From Vibrio pomeroyi (lineage in GTDB: Bacteria; Pseudomonadota; Gammaproteobacteria; Enterobacterales; Vibrionaceae), in contig CP090854.1 of the NCBI GenBank assembly GCA_041879425.1, positions 1,488,001 to 1,552,000 on the forward strand: DNA of 64,000 nucleotides, read 5' to 3'. The number at the start of each line of letters is the position of its first letter. Position 1 is the stretch's first letter. Shown piece by piece: positions 33,340-43,789 of this stretch. Below the pieces are notes generated by a model that saw only the letters and a list, made by a program, of their open reading frames with translations, did not search any database and was not told the DNA's origin. Made by a program: the position numbers and the translations under genes.

Positions 33340-35775
33340 ATGAAACATGACAGCCAGAAGCCCGCTTTCGATCAGCAAAATCGAGATAACCGTAATGTCG
33401 ATAACGCAAACGCTGATCTAAATAACAGTTGGCACTCAATACCGACCAAGCGTTCGTTTATCGTTCTGCTGGTGGTTTTTTCAATCATCATGCTCTCTGC
33501 TTTTGGGGCAAAGAACCTCTACTTTAGAGGGGACTACAACATCTTCTTCGAAGGCACCAACAAACAGTTGATGGCGTTTGACGAGATCCAAACTACCTTT
33601 GCAAAAACCGACAACCTCGCGATTGTTGTCGCTCCTGAAGATGGCAATGTCTTCACCCCAGAAACTCTCACCCTAATTCAAAACCTCACGGTCGATGCGT
33701 GGCAGATCCCGTACTCAAGCCGTGTCGACTCCCTTGCCAATTATCAGCATACCGAAGCGGTTGAAGACGACCTCTTGGTCGAAGACCTGCTGTATGAAGA
33801 ATACGAGCACACACCAGAGCGAATCGCCAAAGTAAAACAGATCGCCCTCAATGAACCTCTGCTTAAAAACGCATTAGTCTCAGCCTCTGGCGATGTGACG
33901 ATTGTGAACGTCACCGTGCAATTGCCTGAAGTGGATAAAACTGCGGAAGTGCAAGAAGTAATCGCGGCTATCAATACTATGATCGCCAAGTACCAAGCCG
34001 ATTACCCGAATGTCGAATTCCATAAAGCGGGCATCATCGCCATGAACAACGCATTTATGATGTCGGCTCAAGAAGACAGCTCAACACTCGTGCCGTTAAT
34101 GCTGTTGGTGGTGTTGGTGTTCCTAACCTTTATGCTGCGCTCGTTCTTTAGTGTGGTGGCGACCTTAGTTGTGATTATCTCTTCAATTGTTGCCACCATG
34201 GGGTTGTCTGGCTGGGCAGGGATGTTCCTCAGCACCGCAACGGTCAACGTTCCGACCTTAGTGCTAACCCTTGCCGTTGCTGATTGTGTTCACGTAATCG
34301 TGACCATGAGACAAGCCATGCAACGCGGGATGGAGAAAGCACAAGCCATTCAATACAGCATCAAGCTCAATGCGATGCCTATTCTGATCACCTCAGTGAC
34401 CACCGCAATTGGTTTCTTGATGATGAACATGTCGGACTCTCCGGTATTACGAGATTTCGGTAACTTGTCTGCATTGGGTGTGATCATCGCGTGTATCCTC
34501 TCTGTGACTATGCTTCCTGCGTTGTTAAAACTGTTGCCAGTTAAGCGCTTGCCAGTAAATCCAACAGCGGCAGGTAATGTGACCTTCATGGATAAACTGG
34601 GTGACTTTGTGGTAACCAACCGTAAAGCACTGCTGCCTGTTTCAACGCTTGTGATTGTTGGTGCTGCCGCATTAATTCCACTCAACAAAGTGAACGATGA
34701 ATCGGTGAAGTATTTCGATACCTCAAGCGAATTCAGACAAGCGGCCGACTTCATGGAAGAGACGGTAAGCGGCATGACCACCATCAGCATCGCGGTTAAG
34801 ACTAACGAGTCTCAAGCGATTGCTGATCCTGTGTTTTTGCAAGCGATTGGTGACTTTACTGAATGGCTACGCGTTCAACCAGAAACCGACCATGTGGCAA
34901 CGCTTTCCGATGTTTACATGCGTTTGAACAAGAACATGCATGGCGATGACGACAGCTACAACCAATTGCCGCTTAACCGTGAACTTGCCGCGCAATACCT
35001 ACTGCTTTACGAGATGTCTCTGCCGTATGGCCTGGACTTAAACAACCAGATCAACGTCGATAAGTCATCGATCAAAATGGTTCTTACTGTCGATAACCTT
35101 GGCAGTGTTGAGCTAGTCGAACTCGAAGAGCGCATTTACTCATGGTTTGCAGCCAATGCACCTCAGTATGAAGTCGTCGCGTCGAGCCCATCACTGATGT
35201 TTGCTCACATTGGTGAAACCAACATGGCGAGTATGCTATCGACTCTGCCTATCACCTTAGTGCTTATCTCTGGCTTGATGATCTTTGCGTTGCGCTCAGT
35301 TCGCTTGGGCATGATCAGCCTAGTGCCGAACATTGCACCTGCAATTATTGGCTTTGGTTTATGGGCGCTTATCTCTGGTGAAATCAACCTTGGCTTATCC
35401 GTCGTGGTCACGCTCACTCTGGGCATCGTGGTCGATGATGCGGTGCACTTCTTAAGCAAATACCAGCGCGCACGATTAGAAGGAAAATCAGCGGAAGAAG
35501 CGGTTCGTTACGCTTTCCACACCGTTGGCCGCGCATTGTGGATCACCACAGTTGTGCTTGTGGCTGGCTTCTCTGTACTGGCGATGTCGAGCTTCAGACT
35601 CAATTCCGACATGGGCTTACTCAGCGCGATTGTGATTTTCATTGCGCTGGTGGTCGACTTCATCTTGCTACCAAGCTTACTGATGATCTTCGACAAACAA
35701 ACTCACTACTCAAACAAGCATGACACTCAGTCACAGACTAATCCAACAGCCGAACTGACTACTTCGACCAAATAA
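33340..35775 (+). CDS. RND-superfamily (MMPL-type) exporter
   Basis: This 811-residue inner-membrane protein has about 12 helices in the RND arrangement. One helix lies near 45-62, then a periplasmic domain, helices near 245-410, a second periplasmic domain, and helices near 640-795. Charged residues in helices 4 and 10 (LAVADCVHVIV and GIVVDDAVHFL) fit proton relay. It is of the small MMPL/HpnN-like type, not the tripartite AcrB type. The start at 33340 follows GGAG by six bases; the ATG at 33328 lies upstream of that site. It forms an operon with a LolA-like carrier and a barrel protein, suggesting transport of a lipid or hydrophobic compound to the outer membrane. Confidence 0.88.
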   Translation: MKHDSQKPAFDQQNRDNRNVDNANADLNNSWHSIPTKRSFIVLLVVFSIIMLSAFGAKNLYFRGDYNIFFEGTNKQLMAFDEIQTTFAKTDNLAIVVAPEDGNVFTPETLTLIQNLTVDAWQIPYSSRVDSLANYQHTEAVEDDLLVEDLLYEEYEHTPERIAKVKQIALNEPLLKNALVSASGDVTIVNVTVQLPEVDKTAEVQEVIAAINTMIAKYQADYPNVEFHKAGIIAMNNAFMMSAQEDSSTLVPLMLLVVLVFLTFMLRSFFSVVATLVVIISSIVATMGLSGWAGMFLSTATVNVPTLVLTLAVADCVHVIVTMRQAMQRGMEKAQAIQYSIKLNAMPILITSVTTAIGFLMMNMSDSPVLRDFGNLSALGVIIACILSVTMLPALLKLLPVKRLPVNPTAAGNVTFMDKLGDFVVTNRKALLPVSTLVIVGAAALIPLNKVNDESVKYFDTSSEFRQAADFMEETVSGMTTISIAVKTNESQAIADPVFLQAIGDFTEWLRVQPETDHVATLSDVYMRLNKNMHGDDDSYNQLPLNRELAAQYLLLYEMSLPYGLDLNNQINVDKSSIKMVLTVDNLGSVELVELEERIYSWFAANAPQYEVVASSPSLMFAHIGETNMASMLSTLPITLVLISGLMIFALRSVRLGMISLVPNIAPAIIGFGLWALISGEINLGLSVVVTLTLGIVVDDAVHFLSKYQRARLEGKSAEEAVRYAFHTVGRALWITTVVLVAGFSVLAMSSFRLNSDMGLLSAIVIFIALVVDFILLPSLLMIFDKQTHYSNKHDTQSQTNPTAELTTSTK

Positions 35776-35819
35776 GGAATCGTCAGCCTGCTGCGGTGGG
35801 CTGACTCAAGGAGAAATTT

Positions 35820-36611
35820 ATGAAAATCGTTAAACAATCACTCGTTACTACATTATTCACACTGAGCACATTCGCCGCTTTCCCAGCGTTAGCAGACCCA
35901 GCGAAAGGCTTAGAAATTGCCGAGCAACGCAAAGCCGTTGATGTCGGGTGGGGCGATTCTGTCGCGACCATGGAAATGCTACTGCGCAACAAACAGGGCG
36001 AAAGCAGCACACGTCTAATGCGATTGAAATCATTAGAAGTGGATGACGATGGCGACAAAGGTTTGACCATTTTTGATGAGCCGCGCGATGTAAAAGGCAC
36101 GGCTTTCTTAAACCATTCGCACATCACTAAATCCGATGACCAATGGTTGTATCTGCCGGCATTGAAACGTGTAAAGCGCATCTCTTCACGTAACAAGTCG
36201 GGTCCGTTTATGGGCAGTGAATTTGCTTACGAAGACTTAAGCTCGTTCGAGCTAGAAAAGTACACCTTTAACTACATTGAAGACGCGAAGCTGGAAGGCG
36301 TAGACACCTTTGTTTTAGAGCAAGTACCGACCGATAAAAATTCAGGCTATACCATGCAGAAAGTATGGCTAGACCAACAATACTACCGCCCAATTCAGGT
36401 CGAGTTTTACGACCGAAAAGGCGCATTGCTGAAAACCTTGTCGTTCCAAGACTACAAACAGTACCTAAACCAATACTGGCGCGCGCACACCATGTCGATG
36501 CAAAACCATCAAACAGGCAAGAGCACCGTATTAACCACAACAGATTTGGCGTTCCAGACCGGTCTTAAAGACAAGGACTTCCAAAAAAACACGCTTAAAC
36601 GTGCTAAGTAA
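35820..36611 (+). CDS. Periplasmic LolA-like lipoprotein-sorting family protein
   Basis: This 263-residue exported protein has a signal peptide (cleavage after FPALA, about residue 24). The rest matches the outer-membrane lipoprotein-sorting (LolA-like) family: RMLRLKSLEV-type strands, the central LYLPALKRVKRISSRNKSGP and WLDQQYYRPIQVEFYDRKG. LolA-like folds bind acyl chains in a hydrophobic groove. It lies between the RND exporter and a beta-barrel gene, so it probably ferries the exported hydrophobic cargo across the periplasm. It is not the housekeeping lolA. Confidence 0.85.
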   Translation: MKIVKQSLVTTLFTLSTFAAFPALADPAKGLEIAEQRKAVDVGWGDSVATMEMLLRNKQGESSTRLMRLKSLEVDDDGDKGLTIFDEPRDVKGTAFLNHSHITKSDDQWLYLPALKRVKRISSRNKSGPFMGSEFAYEDLSSFELEKYTFNYIEDAKLEGVDTFVLEQVPTDKNSGYTMQKVWLDQQYYRPIQVEFYDRKGALLKTLSFQDYKQYLNQYWRAHTMSMQNHQTGKSTVLTTTDLAFQTGLKDKDFQKNTLKRAK

Positions 36612-36620
36612 GGCAAGAAT

Positions 36621-37829
36621 ATGAAAAGGATTGTGGCAACAGGAACCCAGTTATCCTTAACCTTGGCAGCGACCGTTGGGCTTATGCAGGTGTCGTTGCC
36701 ATGTGTAGCAGCTGGCTTTAGTCCGGATCTCGCAGGGCAGGTTAACCTTGAACATAGGCAGTTTTTTAGTGACGGCTTACAAGGGCAAGACAAAGGACAA
36801 AGCTCACTGGTGTTGCAGCCAGAGTTTTACTGGGAACAAGAAGAGGGCAATGGCAGCTTTACCTTCACCCCGTTTTATCGCCTAGACAGCGAAGACGATG
36901 AGCGAACTCATGGAGACATTCGAGAAGCTTTGTACCTAACCTATTGGGATGATTACGAATTACGAGCGGGTGTTGGAAAGGTATTTTGGGGCGTAACCGA
37001 ATCGGCGCACTTGGTGGATGTGGTAAACCAAACCGATGCCATTGAATCGGTCGATGGTGAATCCAAGCTAGGTCAGCCTATGGTGCACTTCACCTCGATA
37101 AAAGACTGGGGAACCATAGATGCCATGTTACTGCCGTATTTTCGTGAACGTACCTTTGCGGGCGAAGACGGACGCTTAAGGCCAACGGTGCCCGTTTCGG
37201 ATGATGCGCTTTACGAATCTTCGCGAGAAGAAAAGCTCGTTGATGTGGCGCTGCGCTATAGCCAAATGTACGGCGATTGGGATGTCGGTTTAAGCTATTT
37301 AGGCGGCACAAACCGCGACCCTTATTACCGTGTGGAAGGCACTCAGCTCAAGCCATATTACGCACAAATGCAGCACTTTGGGCTGGATGTGCAAGGCATT
37401 ATTGGTGACTGGTTGTGGAAGCTGGAAAGCATTTATCGCGACAGCTACGACAACCACACCGGCGTAGCAACAGGTTTTGAATACACTTGGGTTGGGGCGC
37501 TTGAATCGTATTGGGACATCGGCTTCATCGCAGAATACTTGTATGACAGCCGAGGCAATAACGCGCAAACCATCGGCCAAAACGATGTGTTCCTAGGCGC
37601 GCGTTTCGCCTTGAACGATGAAGACGGCACCGAAGTGCTGACTGGCATCACTCAAGACTTGGACAACAGCGATGTCTATAGCGCTAAGCTAGAAGCCTCA
37701 AGTCGTATCAATAACAACCTCAAGTGGCGATTGAATGCGTGGTTGTTTGAGAATGAAACCCCAGAGGACTTGTTGTTCTTCGCTCGCAAAGATGATTTTG
37801 TCGAAGTTGCGTTGGAGTATTATTTTTAG
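36621..37829 (+). CDS. Outer-membrane beta-barrel protein (DUF1302-like)
   Basis: The 402 residues begin with a signal peptide (cleavage near VAAG, about residue 32). Many amphipathic strands follow, ending in VEVALEYYF with a C-terminal Phe. Motifs such as REALYLTYWDDYELRAGVGK and FWGVTESAHLVDVVNQTD recall DUF1302-type barrels. Those are often encoded with RND exporters and LolA-like proteins in proteobacteria. It starts 9 bases after the LolA-like gene, completing a three-gene export operon. The cargo is unknown. Confidence 0.8.
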   Translation: MKRIVATGTQLSLTLAATVGLMQVSLPCVAAGFSPDLAGQVNLEHRQFFSDGLQGQDKGQSSLVLQPEFYWEQEEGNGSFTFTPFYRLDSEDDERTHGDIREALYLTYWDDYELRAGVGKVFWGVTESAHLVDVVNQTDAIESVDGESKLGQPMVHFTSIKDWGTIDAMLLPYFRERTFAGEDGRLRPTVPVSDDALYESSREEKLVDVALRYSQMYGDWDVGLSYLGGTNRDPYYRVEGTQLKPYYAQMQHFGLDVQGIIGDWLWKLESIYRDSYDNHTGVATGFEYTWVGALESYWDIGFIAEYLYDSRGNNAQTIGQNDVFLGARFALNDEDGTEVLTGITQDLDNSDVYSAKLEASSRINNNLKWRLNAWLFENETPEDLLFFARKDDFVEVALEYYF

Positions 37830-38084
37830 TATTTATACAGAGTTAGCCTTTCCAAAAAAGTTAGGTATTTCCAACAAGTTAATGGCGGTTTTGTGGGGCG
37901 TTCTTGTTAAGGGGAGCGTCTCAAATTTAAGATGAGCCATATTTAGAATGTTCAAAGTCGCCTTTTTATAAAATAGAGCAAACAATCGAATAGACCCACA
38001 GGTAGAATGGTTATATTTTTCGAATATCTATAGCCTCCGAATATGCATGTAAATTGTGCTGGCGGTATCGACCCTAAGGGATTT

Positions 38085-39194
38085 ATGAATTCATTTAATT
38101 GGGATACAAACTTTGAAACAGGTATTGGTGTTGTAGACGAACAGCATCAATACCTTGTTGGTTTTATCAACCACTACGGAAACCTGTTGTCGGAGAATAC
38201 AATTTCTATCGATGACATGAACGTCGCTTTGCTTGACCTCACACGTTATGCCGAATTTCATTTTAAAGAAGAAGAATCTTTGATGAGAGAGCGTGGCGTT
38301 TATGACTTACACATTGAAGAACACGTCAAAGTTCATCGCGTGTTTATGCAAGATATCTACAGCATGCAAGCCTTCATCTTGGAAGAAGATCAGGCGTCAG
38401 CACGTCAGTTGTTGGACTTCCTCATCCATTGGCTTGCTTATCACATCCTTGGTATCGACCAAAACATGGCACGACAAGTGGCGGCGATAGAAGAGGGCGC
38501 AACACCTCAACAAGCCTTTGAAGCAGAAGAAAAGCAGCAAGACTCTTCGACCATCCCTTTACTGGCCGCGCTTAAAGGCTTATTTGAACAAGTCTCTGAA
38601 CGAAACAAACAGTTGTTACGCTTCAACCAGTTACTCGAAGACAAAGTCGAGGAACGTACCGCAGAATTGAAACGAGCGAACAAGAAGCTTGAAGAGCTGT
38701 CGTTAACAGACTCACTCACTAATTTGCCTAACCGTCGCTGTGCTTTTAAACAGTTAGCAGTGCATTGGCAAGATTCAAAAGAACTTGGCGTACCTTTGGT
38801 GTGCATTATGATTGATGCAGACCACTTCAAACGCATTAATGACACCAGTGGTCATGATGCAGGCGATTTGGTACTAAAAACCCTCTCGCGCGAACTAAAA
38901 AACACGTTTCGTAATGATGATATTGTGTGTCGATTAGGGGGCGATGAATTCTTGGTGATTTGCCCAGACACCGACCTTAAAGGGGGCATGCACATCGCAG
39001 AAACGACTCGACAGAAAGTGTCTGAATTAGAGGTCGAAACCGGCAACCAAGCTTGGATTGGTAGCATCAGTGTCGGTGTGGCTGAAATGACCCAAGAATT
39101 CGAAACCATGAATGAATTGATTAAAGCGGCTGACGAGTCCGTTTATTTAGCGAAAAACGCAGGGAAGAACAGCGTTTGTTCTATTCAAATCTAG
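38085..39194 (+). CDS. Bacteriohemerythrin-GGDEF diguanylate cyclase
   Basis: This soluble enzyme links oxygen or iron sensing to cyclic-di-GMP. The 369 residues have an N-terminal hemerythrin domain (about 1-135). The di-iron ligands are visible: DEQHQYLVG, HFKEEESLM, EHVKVHRVF and HWLAYHILGID. A coiled coil follows (about 175-215), then a GGDEF domain (about 215-369) with an active RLGGDEF. The upstream RNDD matches the RxxD inhibition site, so product feedback is likely. The ATG at 38085 has AAGGG upstream; 38043 has no ribosome site. It is a single gene. In Vibrio such proteins couple oxygen binding to cyclase activity. Confidence 0.92.
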   Translation: MNSFNWDTNFETGIGVVDEQHQYLVGFINHYGNLLSENTISIDDMNVALLDLTRYAEFHFKEEESLMRERGVYDLHIEEHVKVHRVFMQDIYSMQAFILEEDQASARQLLDFLIHWLAYHILGIDQNMARQVAAIEEGATPQQAFEAEEKQQDSSTIPLLAALKGLFEQVSERNKQLLRFNQLLEDKVEERTAELKRANKKLEELSLTDSLTNLPNRRCAFKQLAVHWQDSKELGVPLVCIMIDADHFKRINDTSGHDAGDLVLKTLSRELKNTFRNDDIVCRLGGDEFLVICPDTDLKGGMHIAETTRQKVSELEVETGNQAWIGSISVGVAEMTQEFETMNELIKAADESVYLAKNAGKNSVCSIQI

Positions 39195-39215
39195 CGTTTA
39201 GGTCACTTCCAAATT

Positions 39216-39247
39216 AAGAAGTGGAACCTGTAATTGTTCCACTTCTT
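39216..39247 (+). terminator. Hairpin after hemerythrin-GGDEF gene
   Basis: The perfect 12-bp stem AAGAAGTGGAAC/GTTCCACTTCTT has an eight-base loop. Only a weak T-rich tail follows, so termination may be partial. It separates the cyclase gene from pheS. Confidence 0.6.
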
Positions 39248-39310
39248 CCTACTCCTCATTAATATCCTGTTAAATTTGCCGTGTTTTTAGTCAATAACTT
39301 GTTCTTTTAG

Positions 39311-40396
<1,086 letters not shown>

Positions 40397-40414
40397 TCCG
40401 GGGCAGTCAAAACT

Positions 40415-42802
40415 ATGAAATTCAGTGAATCTTGGCTACGCGAGTGGGTTAAACCTGCAATTAACAGCGAAGAGCTAGCTCACCAAATCACTATGGCTGG
40501 TTTGGAAGTTGACGATGTAGAACCTGTTGCTGGTGAATTCACCGGCGTTAAAGTAGGTAAAGTGGTTGAGTGCGGTCAGCACCCAGACGCAGACAAACTA
40601 CAAGTAACGAAAATTGATATCGGCGAAGAAGAGCTGTTAGACATCGTTTGTGGTGCATCTAACTGTCGTCTTGGCCTAACTGTAGCAGTAGCAACAGTTG
40701 GCGCAGTACTGCCTGGTAACTTCAAAATCAAGAAAGCAAAACTACGTGGCGTTCCATCGCACGGCATGCTTTGTTCTTTCTCTGAGCTAGGTATCGACGT
40801 AGAGTCTGACGGCATCCTTGAGCTACCAGAAGGCACAACGCTAGGTATGGACGTACGTGAGCTTCTTGAGCTTAACGACGTAACTATCGACGTAGACCTA
40901 ACAGCAAACCGCGCAGACTGCTTCAGCATCCGTGGCCTTGCTCGTGAAGCTGGCGTACTAAACCGCGCAGACGTTACAGAGCCAGCAGTAGAAGCTGTTG
41001 CAACAAGCATTGAAGACACAGTATCTGTTGAAGTTAAAGCAACTGATGCTTGTCCACGTTACCTTGGCCGTGTGGTTAAGAACGTAAACGTGAAAGCGGA
41101 AACACCAATCTGGATGCAAGAAAAACTGCGTCGTTGTGGTATCCGTTCAATCGACCCAGTTGTAGACATCACAAACTACGTGATGCTAGAGCAAGGCCAA
41201 CCAATGCACGCATTTGATCTAGCTAAGATCGAAGGTGGTATCGTGGTTCGTCTAGCAGAGCAGGGCGAAAAACTAACACTTCTAGATGGCAACGAAGCTG
41301 AACTAAACAGCAACACGCTTGTTATCGCAGACCACAACAAAGCACTAGCAATCGCTGGTATCTTTGGTGGTGAAGATTCAGGTGTTACTACTGAAACTAC
41401 AGACGTACTTCTAGAAGCAGCATTCTTCGCACCGGATCACATCCGTGGTCGCGCACGTGCTTACGGCCTTCACACAGATTCTTCTCTACGTTTCGAGCGT
41501 GGTGTTGATTCAACACTTCAGCTAGCTGCTATGGAGCGTGCAACACAGCTTCTCGTTGATATCTGTGGTGGTGAAGTTGCGCCAGTAAACGGCAGCGAAT
41601 CTGAAGCTGATCTACCAAAAGCAAACGTAGTATCTCTACGTCGCGCTAAGCTAGACAGCCTACTAGGTCACGAAATCCCATCTGAAGACGTGGTAGAAAT
41701 CCTAACTCGTCTAGGCTGTGAAGTTGAGACGACAGAAGCTGGTTGGACGGCAACGTCTCCATCTTGGCGTTTCGATATCGCAATCGAGCAAGACCTAATT
41801 GAAGAAGTAGGTCGTATCTACGGTTACGATAACATTCCAAACCAAGCGCCTAAAGCGGCACTTAAAATGAATGACCACAAAGAAGCTGACCAACCGCTTA
41901 AGCGCGTTCGTGACCTTCTTGTAGACCGTGGCTACCACGAAGCGATCACATACAGCTTCGTAGAACCAGAACAGCAAAAACTTGTTGTACCTGGTGTTGA
42001 GCCGCTAATCCTGCCATTCCCAATCTCTGCGGACATGTCAGCAATGCGTCTTGGCCTAATCCAAGGTCTTCTAAACACAGTGGTTCACAACCAGAAGCGT
42101 CAACAGTCTCGCGTTCGTCTATTCGAATCAGGCCTACGTTTCATCCCTGAAGAAACAGCTGAAAACGGCATGCGCCAAGAAATGATGCTTGCGGGTGTTA
42201 TCTCTGGTACTCGCGGTGAAGAGCACTGGGACGTTGCAACTAACACTGTTGACTTCTTCGACCTGAAAGGCGACCTAGAAGCAGTTCTAGAGCTAACAGC
42301 GAACGAGAAAGCATACAGCTTCAAAGCAGCTAAGCACCCAGCACTTCACCCAGGTCAAACTGCGGCTATCGTAGTAGACGGCAAAGAAGTGGGTATCATT
42401 GGTACTGTTCACCCAGAACTAGAGCGTAAGTTTGGTCTTAACGGCCGTACTATCGTATTCGAAATCGAATGGGCAGCTATCAATACTCGCGTGCTTCCAG
42501 AAGCAGTAGCAGTATCTAAGTTCCCTGCAAACCGTCGTGATATCGCAGTAGTTGTTGACGAAGCAGTAGCTTCTGGCGACATCGTAGAAGCGTGTATCGC
42601 AGCTGGTGGCGAATTCCTAACAGACGCTAAACTGTTCGACGTTTACGTAGGTAAGGGCGTAGAAGAAGGCAAGAAGAGCCTAGCTATCGCACTTAGCCTA
42701 CAGTCTGTAGAACGCACACTTGAAGATGCAGACATCGCTGGTTCAGTAGATGCCATCGTAGCTTCAATCTCAGAGAAATTCGGCGCAGCACTTCGCGACT
42801 AA
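40415..42802 (+). CDS. pheT: Phenylalanyl-tRNA synthetase beta subunit
   Basis: This is the large subunit of the same enzyme, 795 residues and complete. It includes an N-terminal tRNA-binding (EMAP-like) domain (about 40-150), the B3/B4 domain that holds the editing site (about 210-370), B5, the catalytic-like core with [14 protein letters not shown], and a C-terminal anticodon-binding fold (about 700-795, [13 protein letters not shown]). In E. coli ihfA follows pheT. Here the gene is followed directly by a terminator and then a foreign-looking defence island, and ihfA is not in the window. Confidence 0.97.
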   Translation: MKFSESWLREWVKPAINSEELAHQITMAGLEVDDVEPVAGEFTGVKVGKVVECGQHPDADKLQVTKIDIGEEELLDIVCGASNCRLGLTVAVATVGAVLPGNFKIKKAKLRGVPSHGMLCSFSELGIDVESDGILELPEGTTLGMDVRELLELNDVTIDVDLTANRADCFSIRGLAREAGVLNRADVTEPAVEAVATSIEDTVSVEVKATDACPRYLGRVVKNVNVKAETPIWMQEKLRRCGIRSIDPVVDITNYVMLEQGQPMHAFDLAKIEGGIVVRLAEQGEKLTLLDGNEAELNSNTLVIADHNKALAIAGIFGGEDSGVTTETTDVLLEAAFFAPDHIRGRARAYGLHTDSSLRFERGVDSTLQLAAMERATQLLVDICGGEVAPVNGSESEADLPKANVVSLRRAKLDSLLGHEIPSEDVVEILTRLGCEVETTEAGWTATSPSWRFDIAIEQDLIEEVGRIYGYDNIPNQAPKAALKMNDHKEADQPLKRVRDLLVDRGYHEAITYSFVEPEQQKLVVPGVEPLILPFPISADMSAMRLGLIQGLLNTVVHNQKRQQSRVRLFESGLRFIPEETAENGMRQEMMLAGVISGTRGEEHWDVATNTVDFFDLKGDLEAVLELTANEKAYSFKAAKHPALHPGQTAAIVVDGKEVGIIGTVHPELERKFGLNGRTIVFEIEWAAINTRVLPEAVAVSKFPANRRDIAVVVDEAVASGDIVEACIAAGGEFLTDAKLFDVYVGKGVEEGKKSLAIALSLQSVERTLEDADIAGSVDAIVASISEKFGAALRD

Positions 42803-42826
42803 TCTTTTCTGATAGATAGAAAAATT

Positions 42827-42855
42827 AAAGGCCTCGCATTGCGAGGCCTTTTTTG
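42827..42855 (+). terminator. pheST terminator, GGCCTCGC family
   Basis: The 11-bp stem AAAGGCCTCGC/GCGAGGCCTTT with loop ATT is followed by a T-run. It shares its GATAGATA lead-in and its GGCCTCGC core with six other copies in the window. Confidence 0.93.
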
Positions 42856-42924
42856 TTTTTTTCATTATATGATTTGAGGTGGTGAACCATTAAAATTGAA
42901 ACTTCAAACAAATTTATTAGGGAA

Positions 42925-42961
42925 AATTTGGTACAGAATTATCGAGATTGATTACCAAATT
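42925..42961. repeat. 9-bp inverted repeat upstream of defence operon
   Basis: AATTTGGTA (42925-42933) and TACCAAATT (42953-42961) form a perfect inverted repeat around 19 bases. It lies in the spacer between the pheT terminator and the SLATT gene. It could be an operator, a structured leader or an end of the inserted island. No clear promoter was identified in the rest of this 324-base spacer. Confidence 0.6.
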
Positions 42962-43126
42962 AGGTCTTTGGTTGAAAGGATTATTGTGAGGAAAACAGGG
43001 TTGATTTGAATGAGTGCATAAAACTTAGACTAAGCAGTACTAGTTAGTTAACGTCAAAACATTTTTCGAAGATCATTCTAGTGTTGAACTGTCAAAATTA
43101 GATAATAAAACTAGCGGCTGAGCAAT

Positions 43127-43789
43127 GTGACTGGTAGCATACACCCAAGTTTATCAGCTTTAAATCAAGACTTTATGACGGAAAATCTTTTTGAACGCTT
43201 ACACAAAGACACAAAAATTGTGGCGAATGCTAGGTTCAACAACAGCAAAAGGTTAGCTAAAAAGACGTGGTGGTCATTGTTTTCGATATCATCGATCTCA
43301 ATTGCACTCATATTGTTAACCATTGCTGAGAATACGGTAGAATTAAAATTTGTTGAACCTATAATATTTGTTGATTTAAGTCTTCCAAACTGGATATTTA
43401 CGACACTTTCATCGATTATAATACTTGCATTATCTATTGCTATATCATCTGCAAGACTTGATGTTCAATACGAAAAAATGCATGACTCTGCAATCCGTAT
43501 TAACAATGTAGCAAGACAGATTGAAGCAAGGAAAGAGTCTGAACAGTTTAACTTATATACACACTCGCTAAATGAGTATCAAAGAATTATATCTGAGAAC
43601 CCAGTAAATCATGAAGATATTGACTTCTTAATCGCAAAGTCTGAAGTTAATAAAAAAATGGGTAATAGATATTTATTTAGGAAATATATAACTCAAAATT
43701 TCTGTTTAATTCCTTACTATTTGATAACTTTAGTCTCTCTTAATGTAATAATATCGATACTTAGCAAGGTAACTTTAAGAATATGTTAA
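43127..43789 (+). CDS. SLATT-domain membrane protein of DRT locus
   Basis: This 220-residue protein fits the SLATT (SMODS and SLOG-associated two-transmembrane) family. A basic, helical N-terminal part (KRLAKKTWWSLFS) precedes two membrane helices (about 50-66 and 88-106). A long helical region (DSAIRINNVARQIEARKES) follows, and a third hydrophobic stretch lies at the end (about 190-212). SLATT proteins are predicted pore-forming effectors in nucleotide- or RT-based defence, and one SLATT subfamily pairs with reverse transcriptases. The stop overlaps the RT gene start by 7 bases, so translation is coupled. The GTG at 43127 and the ATG at 43175 are both possible starts; neither has a strong ribosome site. 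The AT-rich composition contrasts with pheT. Confidence 0.8.
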   Translation: MTGSIHPSLSALNQDFMTENLFERLHKDTKIVANARFNNSKRLAKKTWWSLFSISSISIALILLTIAENTVELKFVEPIIFVDLSLPNWIFTTLSSIIILALSIAISSARLDVQYEKMHDSAIRINNVARQIEARKESEQFNLYTHSLNEYQRIISENPVNHEDIDFLIAKSEVNKKMGNRYLFRKYITQNFCLIPYYLITLVSLNVIISILSKVTLRIC

